NCBI RefSeq assembly: GCF_000835495.1
Contig: NW_015622542.1
Span: 576,444 to 640,443, forward strand
Origin: Cladophialophora immunda
Lineage: Eukaryota; Ascomycota; Eurotiomycetes; Chaetothyriales; Herpotrichiellaceae
DNA length: 64,000 bases
Direction of reading: 5' to 3'
The translations under genes were made by a program, and so were the position numbers. Positions 1-11,747 of the stretch are shown here, one piece after another (within the stretch, counting starts at the first letter, position 1; the number at the start of each line of letters is the position of its first letter). A model generated the notes under the pieces. It was given only the letters and a program-made list of their open reading frames with translations, was not told where the DNA came from and ran no database searches.

Positions 1-65
1 GTAGCATTCGTGTCCAACAAGTCATTCTTCGCACCGTCGCGCCGTTCAAGACGGACAAACGGACA

Positions 66-932
66 ATGGCCTCCCAGATCCCCGCCAAATTCGACATCAA
101 GACCGCGTACCGGATGAACTCAGGCTACGAGATTCCTGCTCTGGGCTACGGTGTATACCAAACTCCTGCCGCGACGTGTGAAGAGGTGACACTTGATGCC
201 TTTCGTGTTGGTTATCGACATGTTGATTCTGCGCGCGCATATCGCAATGAACAGCCGTGCGCTGACGCCATCCGCAATTCTGGTTTGAAGCGGGAGGAGA
301 TCTTCTTCACCAGCAAAGTCCCCCCGAAAAGCATGGGCTACGAGGCGGCCAAGAAGTCTATCGAATCATCCTTCTTCCAGACCGGCCTCGACTATATTGA
401 TCTCTACCTCATCCACTCCCCATATGGAGGCAAAGAAGCCCGCTGCGGGGCGTGGAAAGCGCTTGCCGAAGCTCAAAAAGCGGGTAAAATTCGATCAATC
501 GGCATATCCAACTATGGTGTACATCATCTCGATGAACTGGAAGAGTACATCAAGACCTCTGGTGTCGGTGGCACCATCGACGTCGGTCAATGGGAAATCC
601 ACCCATGGCTTCCGCGCGATGATATTGTGGAATGGGCTCGCAAGCGGAACGTCGTCGTTGAGGCATATTGCCCCATTGTTCGCGGCCAGCGTGCGAATGA
701 ACCGGTTCTGAAACAACTCAGCGAGAAACATGGAAAGACATGGGCTCAGATACTGCTCAGGTGGAGCTTGCAAAAGGGGTTTGTACCACTGCCGAAGAGT
801 GTCACTCCTTCCAGAATTGAGGAGAATGCAGCCATCTACGACTTCGAGCTCGATGAAGACGATATGAAAAGTCTCCATTTCCCCAGTTCCTACGCCCCAT
901 GCAGCTGGGATCCAACCACAAGTCACGATTAG
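66..932 (+). CDS. aldo-keto reductase
   Basis: An intact single-exon reading frame of 288 residues encodes an NAD(P)H-dependent aldo-keto reductase, a cytosolic enzyme that reduces aldehydes or ketones to alcohols. The family's catalytic tetrad is in place: D54 and Y59 in VDSARAYRNE, K84 in FFTSK, and H117 in YLIHSP. The barrel ends with PLPKSVTPSRIEEN, the stretch that contacts the cofactor phosphate in this family. The length is slightly short of the usual 300-330 residues, and the C-terminal loop that sets substrate choice is brief, so the substrate is unknown. The ATG at 66 is the first one in the frame, but only 65 bases precede it, so an upstream exon outside the window cannot be excluded. 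Family assignment is firm. Confidence 0.93.
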   Translation: MASQIPAKFDIKTAYRMNSGYEIPALGYGVYQTPAATCEEVTLDAFRVGYRHVDSARAYRNEQPCADAIRNSGLKREEIFFTSKVPPKSMGYEAAKKSIESSFFQTGLDYIDLYLIHSPYGGKEARCGAWKALAEAQKAGKIRSIGISNYGVHHLDELEEYIKTSGVGGTIDVGQWEIHPWLPRDDIVEWARKRNVVVEAYCPIVRGQRANEPVLKQLSEKHGKTWAQILLRWSLQKGFVPLPKSVTPSRIEENAAIYDFELDEDDMKSLHFPSSYAPCSWDPTTSHD

Positions 933-1499
933 ATGATGGAATTGCTCAATCTCAAACTTTGTTCTCTTGTGCATGTCGATGTAAGACTTGGTGCCCGGTG
1001 CTCTAAAGGGAGATGCATTTACCTGCAAGTCAGTCGTTCATCTGGAGCGAGCCTAATGAAATACAGCTCTGCACAACTCAGCACCTAGGATGAAGTCTCT
1101 CCAATACAATCGGCTGGTCAAGTTGGATTTCCACACAAACTCCCTATTGAAAGCAAGGCGAATTCTTTCATCTTTTGACGCTGCGGCAAGCAACTAGAAT
1201 CACAACAAGCTCTGATCAACAATGCCGAACTATTTGTCTCTCTGTTAGCCCGACCAACGCTTGCGATGGAAACCCTGAAATGATCTATCTCCAAGGACAT
1301 CCCTCCTCAGGGGAAAGCTCTAGGACAACTCCGAATTCGTCGAAACCAGAATATAGGATTCTACGCCAAAAACGGCGACGTATACAACACCGGCAAGTGA
1401 CTCCATCTCCAATGCCAAAGCTCCTCGCGATCCCATAAATCAGAATAAGACTGTACACTCGACGAAATGGGCACCATTTCTTGTTCCTCGTCATGCTTC
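933..1499. other. intergenic, convergent 3' ends
   Basis: This stretch lies between the 3' ends of the aldo-keto reductase and the DUF6594 gene. Short frames on both strands show no recognisable domain. I see nothing else here. Confidence 0.6.
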
Positions 1500-2774
1500 T
1501 CACGAAGACGTGTTTGGAATCGTCGTCAGCGCTTGTGCGGCGCCACTCGTGTTTTGGTTGGTAAAGACTACGAGTACCGCGCAATATCTGCAAGGGATCA
1601 GTTTGCTGGATGCTGTATCAATAACTGCACTTACGCCGCAGTGACGCCAAATATCTCGTGTTGCTTTGCAGCCGTTGCTGTGGAACAAAGCAAAGCGAAA
1701 GCTATCGTGAACGCAAATGCCAACAAGTTTTGTGTATAACCATCGAGGTGTCGCAACCTGTAGAGGACCAACACCGGTCCCATTATCAAGGCTACAATGG
1801 CGATTGTGTACAGGAATCCGACCACGCGGTTGAATCGCTTTCTCTCGTATAGCTGGACATGTATCGTCGAACCTTCGAGTTTCCGGTCCTGGATTTTGTT
1901 GCGCAGCAAGCACTGTGCTAGGTCAGCCTGGCTTTCGGTACAACAGCCGAGAAGGTGTCTCTCACTCGGACCAAGGACCTGCTGGCCCATGTGAAGATGT
2001 GGCTGACAAGGCCGTGGACCCAGGAAGAGCTCGGTTCTCCGCCGAGCACGATCAAGTCGTCAACCTTCCTGATCCATCTCCTGTCCCTTTGGGCGAGGCT
2101 CCCGTCATTGTGAATCAAATTGGCGATACTGGCGCGGTCCTGTTCGTCAGGCCTCTGCCACTGATACAAGGCAGCGGAGCGCGCCAAAAGATCATCTACT
2201 GCCGAATCAGTCGTCGGTTCAATGCGTTAGTCTTGTGAGGAATGAGATCCTACCATAAGCCTTCAATCGCGAGTCGAGCTCCTGAAACAAGGCCTTGCGG
2301 ACAGCTGGGGTTCGCATGTCGTCGCCATCCCGGTTCGACAGGTAGCGTCGTGTGCCTGCCGATGCGGCGTCCTGCATGTCCTGGTAGTCCAGCCTGGACT
2401 CCATCTCTCGAATGACGTCCTGTTGGTACAGAAGGAGTCGAGTCCGGAGCCAGCCAAAACGCCGGTAGATCATAAAGTTTGGGTCGCTGTCAACGAAGGT
2501 CGCGATCCTTGGCCATCCGGCCACGGCACACTCGACTGTGACAGTTCAGAGATGTTCTCATGGCTTATTGGCGGCACTTACGAGCGCGGACATCGGTATT
2601 TTCCTCCTCCTGAACCTTTCGCCCTTGCTGTTTGATGGAACATCCTATACCGAGACGGTGCAGCCAGCCTCGTTCTATTACTTCAGTCAACCCCTCATCT
2701 GTACAGGTGTCGGATGCGCTTACTATTGGAGTCCTCCTGACACTCGTCGGCGGTATGATACCCTTTCTCGACAT
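1500..2774 (-). CDS. DUF6594 family membrane protein, five exons
   Basis: Spliced on the minus strand as 2774-2582, 2535-2254, 2198-1966, 1912-1635 and 1587-1500, all phases agree and give 357 residues. The core GWPRIATFVDSDPNFMIYRR, followed by FGWLRTRLLLYQQD, is the characteristic start of the fungal DUF6594 domain. The C-terminal third has the expected hydrophobic spans, with VVGFLYTIAIVALIMGPVLV as the first, two more following, and the family's ERKRFNR turn just before. Introns are 46-55 bp and carry GACTAAC or GCTGACC branch sites. Function in the family is unknown; members are predicted membrane proteins. The first exon (about 64 residues) is unlike the domain and is the least certain part; the true start could lie further upstream. 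The domain itself is secure. Confidence 0.78.
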
Positions 2775-5346
2775 CGTCGACTGGCATATCGGGGTCTCCG
2801 GCGAAGTCGGCTGTTACGAGTCAATGGTTGCAATTCACCGTTCTTCGGGAAGATAAACACGAAGACAACAATAGCCTGGCGAAGGAAGCCATGTCTATCG
2901 TGCTTCATACAGGCTGCAGTGGTCCATTGTTACACGCAGTAGTCGCACGAGGCCAACTCTCGACCTCGAGGCTGTGGACATGTTCTTGTTACACGAGGCG
3001 TGCACGCTGACAACCTCCGGCAAGCACTGGTACACAGCACCGCCCCCCCGTCAGGCTGCACGTTTCTCGCCAAATTCATCGAATCAGCTGATAGTACAGT
3101 ATGCGAGCCATTTGCTCAGACATGTTGTTCTTGACTCCTCTCCCCGATCTCGCTTTTCCCATTACTGCCACTCAGACGGAACCATTTCTTAAAAAAGTCC
3201 CCGATCCTCCGTGTGAACCGTCTCTTCTCAGACTTGCCCTCCTTCTGTCTTGGTCGATCCCTGGTTTTGTCATAGTCTCGCCATGCGTCGTCGCCATAAC
3301 CTGCAGGTCGGATGGTGTCGGTTTCCTGGAGCCATCTCAGCACCGGGCTAATGGGCATGGTCTTTTGCATACCTGGTCGACCCCTTGGATGGGGTTTATG
3401 TGTGAAAGTGGGCGGCTCCCACTATTGCCCTTGGCGTCATTTTGTTGGCCTGAAGACATGCTGGTTTCTGAGGCGTGGGTTATCCGGGGGTCATTCGACA
3501 GTACGTTCCCTCAGTCTGCGTTCAGGGGATGCATTTCCAAGGGGTGTGATTTTGAATAAGCCGCGGTGAAGGCGCGTTTCTCTGCTGCCACGTTTGCTGC
3601 GACGACTGCATTCAAGGCAGTCGGTGGTCTGTTTGAGTGGAGGTGGCTGTTGTGAAAGAAGGGCTCTCTCCCAAGGCAGCTCAACGATCAAAGGATGAGA
3701 GACTGGCCATAGTTGGAAGAATTCAGGGAGACAACAACGAGCAGAACCTTTCCAGTTTCAACCGAGCGGCCTTTCAGAGGCATTCTCGTTTGTCTGAGGC
3801 TATCTCCTTCTATCTCCAGGTGCCAGCCAACGAAATGGCAATGAGACAGCTTGGCTTCCCACCTAGATTCTAGATTGACTGCGTCACTGCCTTCATCTAG
3901 CATCAAGGGAAGTTCTGGGCCCGTTGACTGCAGAATTTGAGACATTACCAAGAGGGCACAGGAAACGGCCGAGACATAGTCCACCGCGGCTACACGTTGA
4001 GCAGATGCGTGCCTGACTCTTGCGAGATGCTGCAAAGGCAGGCGCACGATCGAGACCATCTCAATCGTGCCGGCAGAGATGGCCTGGTTGTCATTAAGAC
4101 TGACTGTTCGACCAAAAATGATGTCGGCCCTTTGTCGCGGGCGTTCTTCTCAGTGACTTTCCAAAGAGACACGTCGCAGCACTACTCAACGAGATCATAC
4201 ACCTTCAGCCAGCCGAAGCAAATTATCGGCCGCCACAATTTGGGAACGGGTCACTATCCTTTCACCACCGTCCACATATTGCCATCCATCCACGAGCGAC
4301 GATTTCCGCGTCCTCCGTGGCAAGGAGGGAGAGATGTGTTCACCATTCCTCCCAATCGGGATGACCGACAACCCCTTTTGGAACAAACGAGAACCTCGCC
4401 TTAGCGCTCCCGTAGAACGGAAAGCGCGTGTAAACAGGAAAATGTGAACAGGAGATCGAAGCGTTGGCGTGTCGATGTGTCGACGAACGGACTGTCTCCT
4501 TGTTGGAACAGATCGCGAATACTGGGTTGTGGGCAAGGCACAATGCTCGAGGCGGTGGTGTATATTGTTTCCCACCACATACATTTATTTACCTAGAATA
4601 TCGTGGCCCGGCAACTCGGAAGACACATCATCGAGTATAGATATTAATTGAAGGCCCAGCTATGAAGTGTTGGTACCCTCAACCCATACCGAGCTACGAA
4701 GGGGCCATACGCGAGCAACATTTCGTATATAGGAAGCGAAGTCACAGGAGGCACACCGTGATTAGGTCGACAGTGGCATTGACTCTTTAGTCCAGACAAT
4801 GAGTTTAATGTACACAGCGGACAGGGTACCAGGGACGAGGTACATACATTTGCACATGGTGTCCTACTCCTCTCTATATCAGGGTGCAGAGGGATGTACT
4901 CTGTACTCTAGACGGCAACTAATTCCTCGGACTTGCACGCCTAGTGCAGCGTCCCCTGTCACGCACCCATTGAGTCCAAACCGGCGGGATTCACGGTTGA
5001 CTGGTTGGGTCTTAAAGGACTAGGTACAATGGGAACAGCCTGGCCATGAGAAGTGGTACAAGATTCCCAAAAGGTGACAATCAATTATATCTATACAGGG
5101 ACGTCACGGCATGGATGGACTAGTGAAGGCTGGTCGGAACGGCGAGTCTCGAGTTGGGAACAAGGAAAGAATAAAAAAGTCGAAACGAGAACGAGCATCG
5201 CATATAGCATGAACGTTCTCGATGCAAAGCGCTTTGATTGATCCTCTCACCGCGACTATTCTCCCTTTATGTACAGTTTTTCTTTCACTTTCTGGGTAAT
5301 CCCCCTCTCTCACGCGCCCCAGCCCCATTGTCGATCCTTCCACCGC
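2775..5346. other. gene-poor stretch with possible unassigned minus-strand exons
   Basis: No complete gene can be supported. The most coding-like pieces are on the minus strand: an ATG at 3459 followed by 29 codons to a GTATGC donor at 3372, an acceptor CTGCAG at about 3300, and a charged frame (3370-3116, containing RRIGDFFKKWF) whose phase does not match that donor. A 123-codon minus frame at 4059-3688 also looks protein-like but has no recognised domain. Either these belong to an unrecognised gene or they are remnants. The last 700 bases before cox4 look like plain intergenic DNA. Confidence 0.4.
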
Positions 5347-6361
5347 TTATCGGTACCAGTATTCCGGCTTGACGAAATCGGCCATGGTCTTGGGTGCTTC
5401 GTGTGCGGCGTGGTGGTGGTCGCCATGATGGTCATCGTGGGAGTCTGGTGCTCCGACGTAGTCCATTCTGTAGACACTCCCACATTCCGGGCACCGCTCA
5501 AAAGGGCGATCACGGGTCATCTAGCAACAGAAAAAGAGAGACGGGTGTCAGTCATGCTCTGAAATTAGGGAGCTGCTCTGGAGCGAGTATGTGACAGCCA
5601 AGGAAAATTGTAGGTCGGCGCAACATACCACGAGCCATTTGACGTTGTGTGAATCAGCTGGAGAGCCGGTGCAGCCGATCTGGTACTCAGCACCAGCTGA
5701 TTTCACGACGATGGGATCCTCGAATGTACCTGCACAACATAATCTGGTAAGCTTGGCTGCCAGGAACATAACCAACACCAGATTCCGAAGCTCCGTCTCT
5801 CTTCGAGCTGGACTCTTCTCAAAGAACACATACCGACTCTATCTGACGGGAGCGGTGACATGTCAAAGATATCAATGCCCTGCATCTTTCCCAAGATTTC
5901 GAGACGTTCCAGACCAGTTGCCTGTTCGAGATCGGTCGGGACGGTACCGGGCGCGGCGCCGGGGGGAAGGAGATCTGCTTCGGTTTTGATTTCTGCGAAG
6001 GACAAATTTCACCAAGATCAGCACGTTGTTTCCATCGCAGATGTCTCTTCTCCATGCCAAAAAGTCTCCCACTTGAATGCGTATCGTTGGGATCCTTACC
6101 TTCAAAAGGGAGAAGTTTGCCCTCCGGATCACCGGGCTTCGGATCGAATTTGCCTGCTCCTGTAGAAATCCACATCAGTCAGACCAGCTCTGACAAGGTA
6201 GTTCATATCGAAATAGCTTCTCCGAGGGGATTGTGGAAGCTTCGAGGGTTCGGTTAGCACGTACGGCGAGCTGTGACAGTGGTGAAGGCGCGGGGAGCGA
6301 CGCGGGCAGCCGAGATAGGCATACGCCTAGCGAGCGAGAAAGCTGCGCGTGCTACCGACAT
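5347..6361 (-). CDS. cox4: cytochrome c oxidase subunit 4 (mammalian COX5B family)
   Basis: Five minus-strand exons (6361-6265, 6159-6100, 5992-5834, 5729-5629, 5520-5347) join in phase to 196 residues. The product is the zinc-binding nuclear-encoded subunit of mitochondrial complex IV. The first 33 residues are rich in Arg, Ala and Ser with no acid (MSVARAAFSLARRMPISAAR), a clear matrix-targeting presequence. The mature part has the family core LERLEILGKMQGIDIFDM, then TFEDPIVVKS. The zinc ligands are visible as Cys and His in IGCTGSPADSH and the Cys pair in ERCPECG. An unusual His/Asp-rich tail (SHDDHHGDHHHAAHE) precedes the ending FVKPEYWYR. The last intron ends directly before ATGACCCGT, so an unspliced reading could mistake that ATG for a start. 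Assignment is firm. Confidence 0.93.
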
Positions 6362-6471
6362 TGTGGAGGGCCGAGTGAGGAGTGAGTTGAGAGTCGATGG
6401 GGAGACTGTAAGAGCACGGAGGTCAAAGGTTCAAGTTGTCGAAACTGCGATTGAAGTTCGGGCAGATGATG

Positions 6472-6476
6472 ATTGG
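6472..6476 (-). promoter_or_regulatory. CCAAT box upstream of cox4
   Basis: ATTGG on the plus strand is CCAAT on the coding strand of cox4, about 110 bp before its ATG. The CCAAT-binding (Hap) complex is known to drive respiratory genes in fungi, and the position fits. The match is short and unproven. Confidence 0.45.
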
Positions 6477-6549
6477 CCGGCGAGTTCCAGAGCTCATACC
6501 ACTTTTTTACAAGCCACAGACACCGCCACAGCCTCGTCCAAGCCCCAGT

Positions 6550-6555
6550 CACGTG
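6550..6555. promoter_or_regulatory. CACGTG E-box upstream of cox4
   Basis: A palindromic CACGTG lies about 190 bp before the cox4 ATG and 75 bp beyond the CCAAT box. Cbf1-type bHLH factors bind this sequence in fungi. Inferred from motif and position only. Confidence 0.4.
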
Positions 6556-9020
6556 CAAGGCTGAAAAGGGGCTGTGTGCCTTGGGAAAGGGGATTACAGT
6601 GCTCTGCACTCTATTGGGAGGGAATTTTCTGATATGATCTCCGGTCACAATTCCTTGATCCCGATCTCCTTCCATCACTCAATGATTCAACTGGGAGTGA
6701 GAGAATGCAGCCCTGTGGAGAGTATATCGGTTGACTCTCGCTCTTGTCCCCATGGCCCCTCTATAAGAGCTCTGATAGTGATAGATCAGCCCGATCAAGG
6801 CTTCTTTGAAGCTGTGACATCCTTCAAGGCAACAGAGGTATTGAAGCTGCAATTGCAGATTCCAAGAACCATGCCTCAGGTCGTATCAATGTGTTCACCA
6901 GGAAGAAGATGCTCAGGCCTGATGGAGTTTGTTGTTCCCCTGACGTAGTTTGGGCTGCGGAATCCCGGGATCTTGGCACCCGCCGTTCCGCCTTTCCTCT
7001 TGCCAAAGGCAGACAGCATCTTCACCTCCAAAGCATGTCTTGACGGCAATCACTCATGCCAATGTGACATCTTCACGACGAACAGGCTGGAGAGTCAAGT
7101 GACACAGTCCCCCCAGCAACCGTGACAATAGGCCACCGCGGTTTATATCCGGAAAACTGCAGAGGTCCTTCTCTCCGTCTTTCGCTCCTTCGATCCAACC
7201 TCAGAGCATCGCTTCCCAAACTCAACGCGTTCCTCGCCGCTCGAAGTTGCTGGGGATTTGTACCTACCGAATATCCTTCCGCCATCACCATGTTCGATTG
7301 GAAAGGCCGTTCTGTCCTCGCTCTTTCTGCAGTTTGCTATAGAGCTTGATGAATGCGACCGCCGTTCCTCAGAGGGCCGATCTGAGCGCAAAAAAGCGTC
7401 AAAGGTGAGATTTCAGCGACGCGAGAAGATGGGCAAGTGGTTGGAAGTCACATGAGCGAGTGAGTGCCTGGGTGACCGGGCGACCTCCCCGTTGAACACC
7501 ACGTTGGCCCCACTCCACTCCGGGTGAAGCTACTCCTCCTGCTCAGTCACATATATTTTTGTCTTTCGCAATTAGATTCCACAATCGAGGAGGGATGACC
7601 GCAAGAGAACGGAACACCCAATCTGCCTCTATTCTACCAGAGTTCATCCAGTGAACGCACGAAGTACCAAGGGTGTCAAACCCCCTTGGGGACGGGCTAT
7701 CATATCATGATACAACGGCTTCGGCTCCTGAATACCAACAATGGTAGCTTAGAGACCACAGATTAACCCCCCGCTGGTTCCCTATCTAGCAACTATCCTG
7801 AGGTTGACTTCTTTTTTGGCTTTTTTTGGGGTTCAAATCTGGACACAGAATGGTCGAGGGCAGAAGCACGGCCAAGTCAGCATGATACTGGATGAAGTTT
7901 CGGAGTCTCAAGGAGATGCTTTCTGTGAAATGAGATGAATGTGTATTTGTTTTTTTATAACTGGTGGCACACAATATTTTCGAGGGTGACCACAATTGAC
8001 CACAATGTGTGGTTGTGGGCGCAATGTTTTGAGATTGTACCGCACCTTCGCCAGGAAGGAGAAGTCACATCTGCATCACACGCTTGCTACTTATTCTTCC
8101 CTTTCCTCAGTTGTACGGCTTCAATCACGAATCAACCACATCATCCGCAGTTCATCTGCTACTGGCTCGCGCACTTACGAGAATCGCTGAATCAACAGCG
8201 GTCGCCGGTCTCGACCTCGCTCCCACCGAATGAATTTGCGGCTGCAGATCATTACAGGTCTGAGCAAATTTACAAGGCTGCGGTCGAAAGAAGTTGAGTT
8301 TCCCACCTTCCACGACTGCTGTCAGAGGTATGTCAATGATGAGGTCGAGGATGTGAGCGGGTTCTTAGCTGTTGTTCGATTATGCGACAGTGTCTAACTG
8401 GCATCGAACCAACAGCCACCTTCTACGCCCAAGTCCTCACCGACTTTATCCCAGACTCTGCAGTCTCTTGCGCCTTCACACTGACGGTCAGCTAAGGAAA
8501 ATTCCAGTCTCGAGAATCAAGTCTGGAATTCTCCTCGATCTCCAATGAATACCTCTCTCCTTTTCAATTGTTTGGCCATATGCCTGAAAACGCTCTCCAT
8601 GAGGGGATATCAACCGTCGCCGTTCTCTGCTGGGTGGTGAAGCGAGCCCTTGCATCGTCGTTCTCACCTGGACAAGGATCGACGTTGCTCCGCACTGTGC
8701 AGGGTTCCCCACATTCTGCTGCATACTCGAACGTCAAGGAAGTTGGTGCTCCCGAATGGCCTATTCTTCCAATGTCGATCTGTTGCTCTTTCGAGCATGG
8801 TCGCAGGAAAATAAATAGCCTATATTGCGTTTCTTCAACATGGGGAAGTTAGTGATGCAGCATTTGTGGCTGAACTCCTCCAATTCTGCTTCGGCATTCG
8901 GTGTAATAACGTCCACGATGCTAAGTAAAAGGTACAGTGCTACCTCAACACAGGTTTTTCAGACAGAAGTTCGAGCTCTCCTAGTGAAGGCAAGGCAAAG
9001 ACTTAAGCGCTGCTAACAAT
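6556..9020. other. 2.5 kb without a supported gene
   Basis: This stretch holds the distal cox4 promoter and the upstream region of the GH31 gene. Short frames exist on both strands. One spliced pair (8230-8327 joined to 8416-8548) would give 76 residues but resembles nothing known. I see no RNA gene or repeat. Confidence 0.5.
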
Positions 9021-11258
9021 ATGTGGGTGTTACTTCCCTTGGCCTGCAGCCTACTTGGTTCGACCTTAGCAGACGTGTCTGTCTCGGTCTCGGGCACATC
9101 GCCATTCTCTCTGAACATCACGTCTGACCAAGGTATCACTGTGATCAACAAAGCTATTCTCAGTGGCGCTACAAACAACACAGCAAGTGCCGTGTCTGCT
9201 TCCAATGACGGAGTGGTGGCTAACAGTGGAGGACTCGTTGACTGGTCTCTTATTCAGCCCAATGTCGTCAGGGTTCAGTACAACTCGACCGTTGCGTTTA
9301 CGGGAGCACAGTTCACAGCCGGTCCTAACGAGAACCTTTACGGTGTTTGGGAGTACCCTTGGAACGACTCCCTGACAAACAACGGCGTGGAGTTCGACTT
9401 GAAAGGCGTTGGAAACTCGATTGGAGTAAACTGGGACAACGCACGAGCGCCGGCATTCTACAGCAGTGCTGGCTATGCAGTCTACGCTGACACCTTGGAT
9501 ATGGGCTCTTTCCAGTTCAGTTCCGCTCAGATACAGTTCATCTTCAACACTAGCAGCTTGACATACTATATCATACTGGCAACCACCCCTGGTGATTTCA
9601 AGTCTGTTATTGAAACATACACCGGGCTCTCAGCGCGCATCACGATGCCTCCCGACGCTGGATATGGTCCAACGTTCTGGTCCGACAATTTCGAGACAGA
9701 CTTTCATGGCTCTGTGTCGAATGCACAACAGAATTATTACGACGTCGTGGACCACCTCTACTTTAACCAAATCCATGCCACGTCAATGTTTGCGGATCGA
9801 CCTTATGGTACGGGGAATTACTCGTGGGGAAACTTCGACTTTGATCCCACCTACTATCCCACGCCAAAACAATTCATTGCCAACCTATCAACTTGGGGCT
9901 TTGACTTCCAAGTGTGGGTGGCCAATCGTGCGTTCCTGGACACCGAGCTCTACAACGCGTCAATTGCTGGGGACTGGCTATTCCCGGGCATCAATCCAGA
10001 GTTCTTCCTCGGACCCGCTCTGAACTTGTCCATTCCTGCAGCCTATGAATATTTCCTCAACAAGATTGCGTATTTCCCGTCTGTCGGTGTCAAAGGGTTC
10101 AAGATTGATCGTGGCGAGGAAGGAGAGATGCCAGGTAAGCATTGACGAATTGTTTTTCGTTGTCACATCGCTGATGAAGCAGTATGGGAACAAAACATCC
10201 AGATGCGGCTCTTCGAACAGATCTGCGAGACGGTGATGGCCAACAAATGGGGCAAATCCGGTTTCTACAACTTTGCTCGTTCAGCCGTGGACCGTTCCCG
10301 TTCGCTGACCAACATTTGGAACGGCGATTCCCATGCAAACTTCACTGGTCTTCGCTACAGCATTGCCTCAGGCATCCGAGCCTCGCTGCTGGGGTTCTCT
10401 ACGTGGTCTTCCGACACTGGCGGTTACGTACGCTCTCCCAACCTCGTAGCCGATCAACCCACGCCCGAGCTTTGGGCACGCTGGATGCACTTTTCTTCTT
10501 ATTCGCCGGTGTACGAAATCATGGTCGGCACGAACCATACTCCATGGTATCCTCCATATCCGGAGCGACTTGTCTCAGTGCTCAAAGCCACGGCCAACGA
10601 GCATCACGCTCTCGTGCCATACATCAAGTCCTTCACTTACCAGGCAACACAGACGGGGATCCCTGTCATGCGTGCCCTGTTCTTGGAAACCCCAGGCGAC
10701 ACTGCTGTGTATGATACCACTGACGCTTATTTCTTCGGAGACAGCTTCTTCGTGGCTCCCATCATCCAAGAAGGTGGAATGCGGAATGTCTATTTCCCTG
10801 ACAGCTCAGTTGGCAACGATACAGCTCGTGCGTATTTGGAGTACTATAACAAGACGGCAGTATATCAGGGAGGCTCGTCAGCCACGATGAACCTGGAGTG
10901 GGAGTACAGCCCTGTCTATGTACGCGAAGGGAGCATCGTAGTCCGGGGCGACATCTACCAAGGCAACAACAAGTGGACGCAGAACTGGCAACCCAGCCTC
11001 ACGATTGAGGTCTTTCCCAGCTATGAATATGCAACCTCGAGCTTCCCTTACTACAACGGAATGGAAGTTGTGAACATAACACTATCATCGCAATCCACGT
11101 CGAAGACCGTCGTTGTTCAGTGGGATGGCGATTTGGGCGTTCCTGGCCAGCCGCAAGTTGTCTTCTATGGAAAGACTGGAGCACAGAATATCAGCGTGAA
11201 GGCTACAGCTTCCGGAGGCTCGGCCCAGGCTACGAGCTTCCTGAGCATATTCAGCTGA
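9021..11258 (+). CDS. secreted glycoside hydrolase family 31 enzyme
   Basis: Two exons (9021-10134 and 10183-11258) with one 48-bp intron encode 729 residues. Residues 1-17 (MWVLLPLACSLLGSTLA) form a signal peptide, and many NxS/T sequons fit a secreted glycoprotein. A beta-sandwich N-terminal region is followed by the GH31 barrel. The likely nucleophile is D363 in GFKIDRGEEGE, and the acid/base Asp is probably in NIWNGDSHANF. C-terminal beta domains follow (FFGDSFFVAPI, EYSPVYVREGS). GH31 members hydrolyse alpha-linked glucose, xylose, galactose or sulfoquinovose. The KIDRGEE wording differs from the usual WxDMNE of alpha-glucosidases and is nearer the K-D-x-GE pattern of xylosidase-like clades, so specificity is left open. 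Family call is firm. Confidence 0.9.
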
Positions 11259-11542
11259 GAAAACTCGGGGCAGGTCGTACATGAGGGGTGCGTTGGTGAA
11301 AACGAGCTTCGGAAACGGTACATAGCACCGACTGTAGTGGCGGGTGGGAATCACATCATAATAGAGCGGCCATGAAATACAGTAACGGTCTGGACAAACT
11401 AGGACCGAGGATTCAGGCCCAGGAGATATTGTGGAAAGCAATGTACAAGTAGGAGACGCATTCTGCAATGAAGCAACCGAACGCATGGATAGGTTGACGG
11501 CGCCAAGAAAATTCTAGAACGTGTGGCGGATTTATAAGAGGT
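11259..11542. other. intergenic between GH31 and U2AF genes
   Basis: Terminator side of the GH31 gene and promoter side of the U2AF gene. A TATA-like TTTATAAG lies at about 11530. Nothing else is recognised. Confidence 0.5.
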
Positions 11543-11574
11543 CACGTGCCGTGGCCTCTCCCATCTACCACGTG
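11543..11574. promoter_or_regulatory. paired CACGTG E-boxes upstream of U2AF
   Basis: Two perfect CACGTG palindromes (11543-11548 and 11569-11574) sit 26 bp apart, roughly 200 bp before the U2AF ATG. The outer flanks are T on the left and A on the right, giving TCACGTG and CACGTGA. Their spacing of about two and a half helical turns suggests cooperative bHLH binding, which is inference. Confidence 0.45.
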
Positions 11575-11747
11575 ATCAAGTTCTTCTCATCCAGCGCGTC
11601 TTTATTTCTGCGGCGCAACCAGCACATTTCCATCTTTCCAATCCTTCTCAACGCCACACAGAAGCTCCCATTCCAGCGCTCTCAGACATTTCTCTCACAC
11701 AAGAGAATATCGCGACAAGAACATAACACTTCGCAGAAACATCAGCC

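Noticed and set aside
8230..8548. Two-exon plus-strand frame of 76 codons with a good intron
   Set aside because: The splice signals are plausible but the product resembles nothing and has no supporting context.
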